The translations under genes and the position numbers were made by a program. Shown piece by piece: positions 57,194 through 64,000 of a stretch of DNA of 64,000 bases. This DNA comes from Oscillospiraceae bacterium. Its GTDB lineage: Bacteria; Bacillota; Clostridia; Oscillospirales; Oscillospiraceae. The notes under the pieces are model-generated. The model was given only the letters and a program-made list of their open reading frames with translations. It was not told where the DNA came from and searched no databases. The stretch's first letter is position 1; every line of letters begins with the position of its first letter. The stretch is taken from the NCBI GenBank assembly GCA_017935145.1, contig JAGBIE010000012.1, positions 1-64,000 of the forward strand. Reading direction: 5' to 3'.

Positions 57194-58632
57194 TATTTTG
57201 CCAATTCTTCTAGGAGTTTCACAGTGAAATCCCAGACTCGTTTCACCGAAGAGATGCTCATCTTCTCCATGGTGGTGTGGATATCGGGAATATCAGGTCC
57301 GTAGGACAAGGCATCCAAGCCGGGAATTTTCTCAGAAAGGATACCACACTCCAAACCGCCATGCACCACATTGACATCGGGAGTTTTGCCGAACATGGTT
57401 TCATACAGTTTGCAGGCGGTTTCCCGCAGATGGGAATCCTTTTGATACTCCCATGCGGGATAGTTGCCCGTAAAGGAGATGGTGCCACCCAAGGTTTGGG
57501 TGAGGGTGGTAAGGCGATTGACTAGCATTTCCTTTTGGGTGCGGAGGCTACTACGCGTTGCAAAAGCGGCGTGGAATTCATCCTCACAGTGAAGCACGCC
57601 CAAGTTAAGAGAGGTTTGCACAAGCCCCTTAAAATGGGGGTCCATGCAAATAACGCCATTGGGGGCAAGGGTGAGAAATGCCACGCATTTTTTGGTACTT
57701 TCGTCCGTTTGGGCGGTTGTTGCCATACCTGACTTTTCCGCAGATACCATAAGGGCGGGGTCGGTGGTTTTGTATTCATTTTGGAGGGTTTTGCCCATTT
57801 CATCCACAATGGTAAGAACGGAAGAAACTTCCTGTTCTTCCACTGCTACCACAGCAGAAGCCTCACGGGGAATGACATTATCCTTTCCGCCCCCTTGGAG
57901 GGACACAAGACGGATTTTATCTCCCAAAGCATAGAGAATTCTACCTAAGAGAATCATGGCGTTGCCACCATAGCGGTGGATTTCTACGCCCGAATGACCG
58001 CCCTCTAAGCCCTGCACAGTGATGGTGATGGCAGGCAGATTGCAGGGCATTTTCTCCACAGGCAGACGGCAATCGGCACGGATGCCACCTGCGCAACCTG
58101 CGGTAAAGACACCCTCTTCCTCTGAGTCTAAATTCAGAAGGAGTTTGCCTTGCAGGAAAGAGGCGTCCAAATCAGCAGCGCCTAACATGCCCACCTCTTC
58201 ATCGGTGGTGAGAAGCACTTCCAGAGGAGGATGTTTGAGGGTATCATCGTCCAAAATAGCCAGCGCCATGGCAACGGCGATGCCATTATCTGCGCCAAGG
58301 GTAGTATCCTTGGCAGAAATCCAGTCGCCATCCACTTGCAAGGTGATACCATCACGGTCAAAATCCATGGTGCTATCTGCAGTTTTTTCCGCCACCATAT
58401 CCAAGTGTCCCTGCAAAATCACCGTGGGGGCGTTTTCATAGCCCTTGGAGGCAGGTTTTTTGATCATGACATTATAGGCGCTATCTCGATAGCAGGCGAG
58501 ATTCCGCTCTTTGGCAAAATTCATGCAGTATTCGCTAATAGGAGTGCGGTTGCCCGATGCACGGGGCACGGCACTGATTTCTTCAAAAAAGTGGAAGACA
58601 GATTGAGGATTGAGATTCGAGATGTCAGACAT
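57193..58632 (-). CDS. pepD: Aminoacyl-histidine dipeptidase (M20 family, PepD)
   Basis: The 479-residue cytoplasmic metallopeptidase has metal ligands in LQGHLDMV (His, Asp), LGADNGIAVAMALA (Asp), LTTDEEVGMLGA (Glu-Glu) and a late His in PDIHTTMEKMSI. The GGHSGVEI segment is in the dimer (lid) domain. It cleaves carnosine-like and other dipeptides. ATG 58632 has AAGGA 9 bp upstream; a GTG 6 bp earlier is too close to the SD. It lies 51 bp after pdp and may end that operon. Confidence 0.94.
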   Translation of the reverse strand: MSDISNLNPQSVFHFFEEISAVPRASGNRTPISEYCMNFAKERNLACYRDSAYNVMIKKPASKGYENAPTVILQGHLDMVAEKTADSTMDFDRDGITLQVDGDWISAKDTTLGADNGIAVAMALAILDDDTLKHPPLEVLLTTDEEVGMLGAADLDASFLQGKLLLNLDSEEEGVFTAGCAGGIRADCRLPVEKMPCNLPAITITVQGLEGGHSGVEIHRYGGNAMILLGRILYALGDKIRLVSLQGGGKDNVIPREASAVVAVEEQEVSSVLTIVDEMGKTLQNEYKTTDPALMVSAEKSGMATTAQTDESTKKCVAFLTLAPNGVICMDPHFKGLVQTSLNLGVLHCEDEFHAAFATRSSLRTQKEMLVNRLTTLTQTLGGTISFTGNYPAWEYQKDSHLRETACKLYETMFGKTPDVNVVHGGLECGILSEKIPGLDALSYGPDIPDIHTTMEKMSISSVKRVWDFTVKLLEELAK

Positions 58633-58683
58633 TGACACAAGTCCTTTCCAAAATGGTTTGCTTATAGAGTATACCCGCTACGC

Positions 58684-59985
58684 TCAGCCCACTATGCCGA
58701 AAATCAGCGGAGATTTTGCATTCGGGGTATCGCCCCAAGTGATGGCTTCCAAGAAACGGCGCTGGGCATTGGGCACAAAGGCGGAATCATTGCAGTAGAG
58801 TACCGCAAGGCACTCCCCTTTTTCTGCATAATCGCCCGTTTTTTTCTGCAACACGATGCCAGCACCATAGTCGATGGGGTCGTCCTTTTTACTGCGACCT
58901 GCGCCCAAGAATACAGATGCTTCGCCCACCATGCGGGTGTCCATAGCAGTTAGGTAGCCACTGTGGGGAGCGAGAACTTCTACCGTGCAGGAGGCTTGGG
59001 GCAAGAGAGTGAAATCTTCCAGTGCTTGTGCGTTACCGCCTTGGGCGGATACCCATTTTTTCATAGTCTCAAAAGCCTTACCCGAATGGATGCAATCTTC
59101 CACCATAGTTTTGGCTTCTTGGGCAGGAATATTTTGAACCAAACTGACCAGTTGGGTGGCGAGGGCTACGCAAACCTCGGTCAAGTCCTCACAGCCACGG
59201 CCACGGAGAACATTTACTGCTTCCATGACCTCCAAGGCGTTACCAATATTCTGTCCCAAGGGAATATCCATATTGGTGAGCAGGGCGCGGATGTTTCTGC
59301 CACAGGCTTTGCCGATGGAGACCATCTGCTCCGCCAAGGCTCTTGCATCTTCCTCCTTGGTGAGGAATGCGCCAGAGCCCACTTTGACATCGAGGACAAT
59401 ATTTTGCGAGCCTGCGGCCAGTTTTTTAGACATGATGGAGGATGCAATCAGGGGCAGGCTATCCACGGTGTCCGTCACATCTCGCAAGGCGTAGAGTTTT
59501 TTATCCGCAGGGGTGAGATTGCCCGTTTGACCGATGACAGCCACACCAACCTCTTGCACTTGGCGGAGGAAATCTTCGGGAGAAAGTTCCGTACGGAAAC
59601 CAGGGATAGATTCCAGTTTATCCACCGTACCACCAGTGTGTCCCAGTCCGCGACCGGACATTTTTGCCACTTTGCCACCCAAGGTTGCCACAATGGGCGC
59701 AACGATGAGGGTAGTTTTATCCCCCACACCGCCAGTAGAATGTTTATCGGCAGAAAGTTTGCCGAAGAGGGACAAGTCCACCGTGTCGCCCGATTGCATC
59801 ATCTCTTGGGTGAGAATGACGGTCTCTTCCTCGGTCATGCCACGGAAATACACCGCCATGGCGAAGGCGGACATTTGATAATCGGGAATCGTTCCGTTTG
59901 TATAATTTTCGATGAGAAAGTGGAGTTCTTCTGCAGAAAGAGCGCCACCTTCCCTTTTTTTATGAATCAGTTCCGTCATGCGCAT
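58684..59985 (-). CDS. pdp: Pyrimidine-nucleoside phosphorylase
   Basis: The 433-residue enzyme phosphorolyses uridine, thymidine and deoxyuridine. Visible are YQMSAFAMAVYFRGMTEEE, the phosphate site KHSTGGVGDKTTLIVAPIVA, KMSGRGLGHTGGTVDKLESIPG, and LDVKVGSGAFLTKEEDA. GAGGTAACGCC precedes ATG 59985. It supplies deoxyribose 1-phosphate to DeoB. Confidence 0.96.
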   Translation of the reverse strand: MRMTELIHKKREGGALSAEELHFLIENYTNGTIPDYQMSAFAMAVYFRGMTEEETVILTQEMMQSGDTVDLSLFGKLSADKHSTGGVGDKTTLIVAPIVATLGGKVAKMSGRGLGHTGGTVDKLESIPGFRTELSPEDFLRQVQEVGVAVIGQTGNLTPADKKLYALRDVTDTVDSLPLIASSIMSKKLAAGSQNIVLDVKVGSGAFLTKEEDARALAEQMVSIGKACGRNIRALLTNMDIPLGQNIGNALEVMEAVNVLRGRGCEDLTEVCVALATQLVSLVQNIPAQEAKTMVEDCIHSGKAFETMKKWVSAQGGNAQALEDFTLLPQASCTVEVLAPHSGYLTAMDTRMVGEASVFLGAGRSKKDDPIDYGAGIVLQKKTGDYAEKGECLAVLYCNDSAFVPNAQRRFLEAITWGDTPNAKSPLIFGIVG

Positions 59986-59999
59986 GGCGTTACCTCATT

Positions 60000-60398
60000 T
60001 CAAAACTTTTCTTTGGTGAATGCATGGGGCAAAAGTTCCCCTAGGGTGAGGGATTTGACCTCTCCCCTATCATTTTCCAGATAGATGGGAAAATCCGCAC
60101 CGCAAAACTCTGCCATCACTTGACGGCAGACACCGCAAGGCGGGAAAAAGTCCGCAATTTTACCATCTTTACCACCGACAATGGCAATGGCGGAAAACTC
60201 CCGCTCTCCTTGACTCACAGCGGAGAAAAAGGCGCTACGTTCGGCACAGCAGGAAGGTCCAAAGGCGGCATTTTCTACATTGGTGCCCAAAAAGATTTTG
60301 CCGTTTTTGGTTAAAAGCGCTGCGCCCACCTTGACCCCAGAATAGGGACTATAAGATTGGGTCATGGCCTCTTTGGCTTTTTGAAGCAGGTCTTTCAT
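60000..60398 (-). CDS. cdd: Cytidine deaminase
   Basis: The 132-residue zinc enzyme converts cytidine to uridine. Zinc ligands and catalytic Glu are in CAERSAFFSA and PPCGVCRQVMAEF. YSPYSGVKVGAALL is the N-terminal hallmark. GAGGTG precedes ATG 60398. It lies between deoB and pdp. Confidence 0.96.
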   Translation of the reverse strand: MKDLLQKAKEAMTQSYSPYSGVKVGAALLTKNGKIFLGTNVENAAFGPSCCAERSAFFSAVSQGEREFSAIAIVGGKDGKIADFFPPCGVCRQVMAEFCGADFPIYLENDRGEVKSLTLGELLPHAFTKEKF

Positions 60399-60401
60399 CC
60401 A

Positions 60402-61559
60402 TTACACCTCGCTACACAGGAGATTTTTACCTTGGGATGCAAACTCTGCCCCCAAGTAATTTGCCACCGTGGCGGCTACGCAGTCAAAGCCCAGTTCCGT
60501 GCCGAAATTGGCAGGAGCAATGCCTTTGCCGTAGATGAGCACGGGAACATATTCCCGTGTATGGTCGGTAGAATCATCGCTGGGGTCGCAGCCGTGGTCA
60601 GCGGTGATGAGAAGCAGGTCATCTTCCCGCAGTTCCTGCAAGAAGGAGGGTAGCCACGCATCGAAGGCCGAAAGGGCGGAAGCGTAACCATCAGCATTTT
60701 GCCGATGCCCGTAGAGCATATCAAAATCCACCAAGTTCACGAAGCACAGACCGTGAAAATCTTCTTTTGCCAAGGAGAGAGTGACTTCTAACCCATGGGC
60801 GTTGCCGTGGGTATGGATAGCACGGGTGATGCCACGGGATGCGAAAATATCCTCAATTTTCCCCACGGCAATCACATCCTGCCCTTGCCGAGAAAGGGCA
60901 TCCAAGAGGGTCTCTTGGGGTGGCATGAGGGAAAAGTCCCGCCGATTGGATGTGCGGGTATAGGGCCAATCGCCCGTAAAGGGGCGGGCAATGACCCGTC
61001 CTACCCCGTGCTTGCCTTGGAGCAGTTCACGGGCGATACGGCAGTATTCGTAGAGGGTTTCTACGGGGACAACATCCTCATGGGCGGCAATCTGAAAGAC
61101 GGAGTCGGCAGAGGTGTAGACAATCAGCGCGCCAGTTTCCACATGCTCGCGACCGTAGTCCCGAATGACATCTGTGCCCGAATAGGGCAGATTGCAGAGG
61201 AGTTTGCGTCCCGTTTTTTGGGAGAAGGGGGTTAAAACCTCCTCAGGAAATCCATTGGGATAAGTGGGCAGAGGTTGGGGAGAAACAAGGCCTGCCAGTT
61301 CCCAGTGGCCGATGGTAGTATCCTTGCCCATGGATTTTTCTTGGAGTTTTCCGTAAATGGCAGTAGGGGCATTCACCTTGCCCAAAAAGGAAAGACCGTC
61401 AATGTTCCCCATGCCCATGGAAAGCAAATTGGGAATATGTAGTTGTGAGGATTTGGAAACGGACTTTAAGGTGTGGGCGTTGGCATCTCCAAAGAGATGC
61501 GCATCGGGAGCAGCGCCTGCGCCCACAGAGTCCAAAATCATGAGAAATACCCGTTTCAT
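60402..61559 (-). CDS. deoB: Phosphopentomutase
   Basis: The 385-residue alkaline-phosphatase-fold enzyme interconverts (deoxy)ribose 1- and 5-phosphate. Visible are LMILDSVGAGAAPDA at the N-terminus with the metal Asp, GKDTTIGHWELAGLV with the phosphorylated Thr, NLVDFDMLYGHRQNADGY and ITADHGCDPSDDSTDHTREYVPVL with metal ligands. GGAGGGCTGCCC precedes ATG 61559. Confidence 0.96.
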   Translation of the reverse strand: MKRVFLMILDSVGAGAAPDAHLFGDANAHTLKSVSKSSQLHIPNLLSMGMGNIDGLSFLGKVNAPTAIYGKLQEKSMGKDTTIGHWELAGLVSPQPLPTYPNGFPEEVLTPFSQKTGRKLLCNLPYSGTDVIRDYGREHVETGALIVYTSADSVFQIAAHEDVVPVETLYEYCRIARELLQGKHGVGRVIARPFTGDWPYTRTSNRRDFSLMPPQETLLDALSRQGQDVIAVGKIEDIFASRGITRAIHTHGNAHGLEVTLSLAKEDFHGLCFVNLVDFDMLYGHRQNADGYASALSAFDAWLPSFLQELREDDLLLITADHGCDPSDDSTDHTREYVPVLIYGKGIAPANFGTELGFDCVAATVANYLGAEFASQGKNLLCSEV

Positions 61560-61575
61560 GGGCAGCCCTCCTAAA

Positions 61576-62247
61576 TTAGTAGGCAGATTTGTCAGTATCC
61601 GTGGATTTCACAATTTTCACCACACGGCTGGTACCCAAGCGACTTGCGCCCAAGGTGATGAATTTTTCTGCATCATCCAAGGAGGAGATGCCACCTGCGG
61701 CTTTGATTTTCAGGTTGGGACCAATGTTGGCGGCAAAAAGTTCCACATCGTGGAAGGTTGCGCCAGAGGTGGAAAAGCCCGTGGAGGTTTTAATATAATC
61801 TGCGCCAGATTCTGTGACAATATGGCAAAGTTCCACTTTCTCTTCATCGGTAAGCAGGCAGGTTTCGATGATGACTTTGAGAATCTTACCCTCACAGGCA
61901 GCACGGATGGCTTTGATTTCCTCCAAGGTTTCCTGCCACTTTTTATCCTTAATCCAACCGATGTTAATGACCATGTCAATTTCATCCGCGCCGTTGGCTA
62001 CGGCGTCCGCCGTTTCAAAGACCTTGGTCTTGGTGGTGCTATAGCCGTTGGGGAAGCCGATGACGGTGCAGACTGCCATTTTATCCCCCAAATACTCCTT
62101 AGCCTGACGCACATAGGAGGCAGGAATGCAGACGGAGGCTGTGCCGTAGGTGACAGCATCATCGCACAGGGCGCGGATTTCATCCCAAGTGGCAGATTGC
62201 GCCAAAAGAGTGTGGTCTACTTTGTTGAGAATCTGTTTCAGTTCCAT
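61576..62247 (-). CDS. deoC: Deoxyribose-phosphate aldolase
   Basis: The 223-residue class I aldolase cleaves deoxyribose 5-phosphate to glyceraldehyde 3-phosphate and acetaldehyde. The Schiff-base Lys is in [10 protein letters not shown]-type segment, with a second Lys in [14 protein letters not shown], and AAGGISS and ASRLGTSR are near the C-terminus. AAGGCGG precedes ATG 62247. It is the first gene of the nucleoside-salvage operon deoC-deoB-cdd-pdp. Confidence 0.96.
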   Translation of the reverse strand: MELKQILNKVDHTLLAQSATWDEIRALCDDAVTYGTASVCIPASYVRQAKEYLGDKMAVCTVIGFPNGYSTTKTKVFETADAVANGADEIDMVINIGWIKDKKWQETLEEIKAIRAACEGKILKVIIETCLLTDEEKVELCHIVTESGADYIKTSTGFSTSGATFHDVELFAANIGPNLKIKAAGGISSLDDAEKFITLGASRLGTSRVVKIVKSTDTDKSAY

Positions 62248-62288
62248 GAAAATACCGCCTTTCGCAGTTCAAAATTTTTCTTGGGTTT

Positions 62289-62317
62289 ATTATAACGGAA
62301 AATGGGAGAATTTTCAA
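62289..62317 (-). promoter_or_regulatory. Promoter for the deoC operon
   Basis: On the minus strand TTGAAA (62312-62317), 17 bp and a perfect TATAAT (62289-62294). No DeoR-type operator was identified. Confidence 0.78.
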
Positions 62318-62325
62318 CGATGACA

Positions 62326-62354
62326 TTGACCCCAAAGGGAAAAAGTGCTATACT
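62326..62354 (+). promoter_or_regulatory. Promoter for galE
   Basis: TTGACC (62326-62331), 17 bp ending TGC, and TATACT (62349-62354). Confidence 0.75.
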
Positions 62355-62383
62355 GTGGGCGAAAACATAAGGAGGTAGATACT

Positions 62384-63391
62384 ATGTCTATTTTGCTCAC
62401 CGGTGGCGCTGGTTATATCGGTAGCCATACCGCAGTTTTGTTCCTAGAAGCCGGCGTGGATGTAATCATTGCCGACAGTTTCTTCAACAGCAGTCCCAAG
62501 GTTTTGGACCGCATTGAAAAGATTACGGGCATCCGTCCCAAGTGCATTGAAGCCGATATGTGCGACAAGGCAGCCGTGACCAAAATCTTTGCTGAAAACA
62601 AGATCGATGGCGTGGTGCATTTTGCAGGTCTCAAGGCTGTGGGCGAAAGCGTGCAGAAGCCCATTTGGTACTACCGCAATAACCTAGACTCCACTTTGAC
62701 CCTCTTGGAAGTCATGGCAGAATACGGCGTGAAGAAATTTGTCTTCTCTTCCTCTGCTACGGTGTATGGCGACCAGCCCGCTCCCCTGACCGAATCCACT
62801 CCCACTGGCAACTGCTCCAACCCCTATGGCTGGACCAAGTACATGATTGAACAGATTCTCAAGGGCGCTTGCGTGGCAGACCCCGAACTTTCCGTGGTGC
62901 TCCTGCGCTACTTTAACCCCATCGGCGCTCACGAAAGCGGTCTCATTGGTGAAAACCCCAACGGCATTCCCAACAACCTCATGCCCTTTATCACTCAGGT
63001 GGCTGTGGGCAAGCGGGAAAAGCTCAGCGTATTCGGCGATGATTACGATACTCCCGATGGCACTGGCGTTCGCGACTACATCCATGTGGTAGACTTGGCA
63101 CGCGGTCATTTGGATGCCCTGCGTTATGCGGAAAAGCACACTGGTTGCGAAGTGTTCAACTTGGGTACTGGCAACGGCTACAGCGTGCTGGACATGGTGA
63201 AGACTTTCGCCTCTGTCAACGAAGTGGATGTTCCCTATGTGATTGCTGACCGCCGTCCCGGTGACTTGGCAACGGTCTATGCTAACCCCGACAAGGCAAG
63301 AGAAGTCCTGGGTTGGAAGGCAGAAAAAGACCTGACAGACATGTGCCGTGACAGCTGGAACTGGCAGAAGAACAACCCCAACGGCTATTAA
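62384..63391 (+). CDS. galE: UDP-glucose 4-epimerase
   Basis: The 335-residue SDR enzyme interconverts UDP-glucose and UDP-galactose. Visible are LLTGGAGYIGSHTAVLFLEAG (NAD fold), VHFAGLKAVGESVQKP, FSSSATVYGDQ and the catalytic YGWTKYMIEQ. The C-terminal GTGNGYSVLDMV and RRPGDLATVYANPDKA are typical. AAGGAGGTAG precedes ATG 62384. It is a single gene with its own terminator. Confidence 0.97.
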   Translation: MSILLTGGAGYIGSHTAVLFLEAGVDVIIADSFFNSSPKVLDRIEKITGIRPKCIEADMCDKAAVTKIFAENKIDGVVHFAGLKAVGESVQKPIWYYRNNLDSTLTLLEVMAEYGVKKFVFSSSATVYGDQPAPLTESTPTGNCSNPYGWTKYMIEQILKGACVADPELSVVLLRYFNPIGAHESGLIGENPNGIPNNLMPFITQVAVGKREKLSVFGDDYDTPDGTGVRDYIHVVDLARGHLDALRYAEKHTGCEVFNLGTGNGYSVLDMVKTFASVNEVDVPYVIADRRPGDLATVYANPDKAREVLGWKAEKDLTDMCRDSWNWQKNNPNGY

Positions 63392-63396
63392 GAAAC

Positions 63397-63430
63397 AAAA
63401 AGACCCTTGGCTTTTCGCCAAGGGTCTTTT
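63397..63430. terminator. Terminator between galE and cysK
   Basis: AAAAGACCCTTGGC and GCCAAGGGTCTTTT with loop TTTTC; strong on both strands. Confidence 0.92.
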
Positions 63431-63431
63431 C

Positions 63432-64000
63432 TTATGCTTCAAAAAGTGTGGTGGAAAGGTAGCGGTCGCCAGTATCGGGGAGGAGAACACAGATGGTTTT
63501 ACCGTGATACGCTTCCCGATTGGCCAGTTTTTCTGCCGCTGCCAAGGCAGCACCTGCGGAGATGCCCACCAAAATCCCCTCTTCCCTACCCAAGGCGCGG
63601 GCGCAGGAGAAGGCTTCCTCCTCGGTGATGGTGAGAATTTCATCCACAAGGGATTTATCCAAGTTGTCAGGCACAAAGTTTGCGCCAATGCCCTGAAGAC
63701 CATGAGGGCCAAATCTCCCCTCGGTAAGCAGAGGAGATGAAGCAGGCTCTACGCCTACCACACGGATGGCAGGATTCTGCTCTTTCAGGTACTTGCCCAC
63801 ACCGCTGATCGTACCGCCAGTGCCGATGCCTGCCACGAACACATCCAAACTGCCATTGGTATCCTCATACAGTTCGGGGCCTGTGGTCAAATAGTGGGCG
63901 CGAGGGTTAGAGGGATTATAAAACTGCCCCGCAATCCACGCATGGGGGATGGTTTTTTGCAGTTCTTCTGCCTTATCCAGCGCCCCTTGCATGCCCAGTT
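63432..64000 (-). CDS. cysK: Cysteine synthase (O-acetylserine sulfhydrylase), 5' end outside the window
   Basis: The C-terminal 189 residues are visible. They include YNPSNPRAHYLTTGPELYEDT, the PLP-phosphate loop VAGIGTGGTISGVGKYLK, IQGIGA-type GLQGIGANFVPDNLD, and GILVGISAGAALAAA. The N-terminal part with the PLP Lys lies beyond 64000. It uses O-acetylserine and sulfide to make cysteine. serC-serA and glyA in the window supply serine, but cysE is not seen. Confidence 0.95.
   Translation of the reverse strand, partial: LGMQGALDKAEELQKTIPHAWIAGQFYNPSNPRAHYLTTGPELYEDTNGSLDVFVAGIGTGGTISGVGKYLKEQNPAIRVVGVEPASSPLLTEGRFGPHGLQGIGANFVPDNLDKSLVDEILTITEEEAFSCARALGREEGILVGISAGAALAAAEKLANREAYHGKTICVLLPDTGDRYLSTTLFEA

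Overview
The window comes from a spore-forming anaerobic Firmicute of class Clostridia. The grounds are spoIIGA-sigE and spoIIID, small Clostridia-type proteins (DUF951, DUF1294, DUF896, a DUF6472-like protein, DUF975), a large Hdr/Flox electron-transfer cluster, strong Shine-Dalgarno sequences and Rho-independent terminators. The family is a guess (Oscillospirales-like). No mobile element, phage gene, CRISPR array or rRNA was seen. The sequence reads as ordinary chromosome.

Layout: 0-4 kb has the tail of an unknown gene, tRNA-Leu(CAA), sigE, spoIIGA, a DUF951 protein and rarA, with nth divergent. 4-16.6 kb is housekeeping: a lipoprotein, a ZIP metal transporter, ylmH, two FAD enzymes, an AEC transporter, two G3E GTPases (one very His/Cys-rich), two tRNA-Ser genes, a split ThrE exporter, a DprA-like protein and a DEAD-box helicase. 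16.7-27.8 kb has thyA-folA, spoIIID, serC-serA, gdhA, glyA, proB-proA and tex.

28.1-36.3 kb is one compact operon, aroF-tyrA-aroB-aroA-aroC-pheA-aroE/K-aroQ. It carries every shikimate-pathway step plus the Phe and Tyr branch enzymes up to the transaminase. Upstream lies a short leader peptide with a Tyr-Arg-Tyr-Tyr-Tyr-Phe-Phe run, overlapping mutually exclusive hairpins that end in a terminator: a classic ribosome-mediated attenuator. 36.3-40.1 kb has thrC divergent from hom-asd.

40.1-44.7 kb has a flavin reductase-rubredoxin fusion, an M6-like metalloprotease lipoprotein and a Na+/amino-acid symporter behind a glycine riboswitch. 44.7-54.5 kb, on the minus strand, reads in transcription order: a lactate/malate-type dehydrogenase with the malate-type Arg, hdrB, hdrC, hdrA, mvhD, two iron-sulfur proteins, an NAD(P)/FAD module, a fumarate-reductase-like iron-sulfur subunit and a soluble fumarate-reductase-like flavoprotein. 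My best reading is a cytoplasmic, possibly electron-bifurcating, NADH:fumarate reductase fed by malate. This cluster and the aro attenuator are the two most interesting items.

54.7-64 kb has an Mrp ATPase, a DUF975 membrane protein, a candidate small RNA, a peptidase, a nucleoside-salvage operon (deoC-deoB-cdd-pdp), galE and a truncated cysK. Most start choices were set by Shine-Dalgarno spacing. Promoters were recognised as TTGnnn-17-TAnnnT boxes and are predictions.
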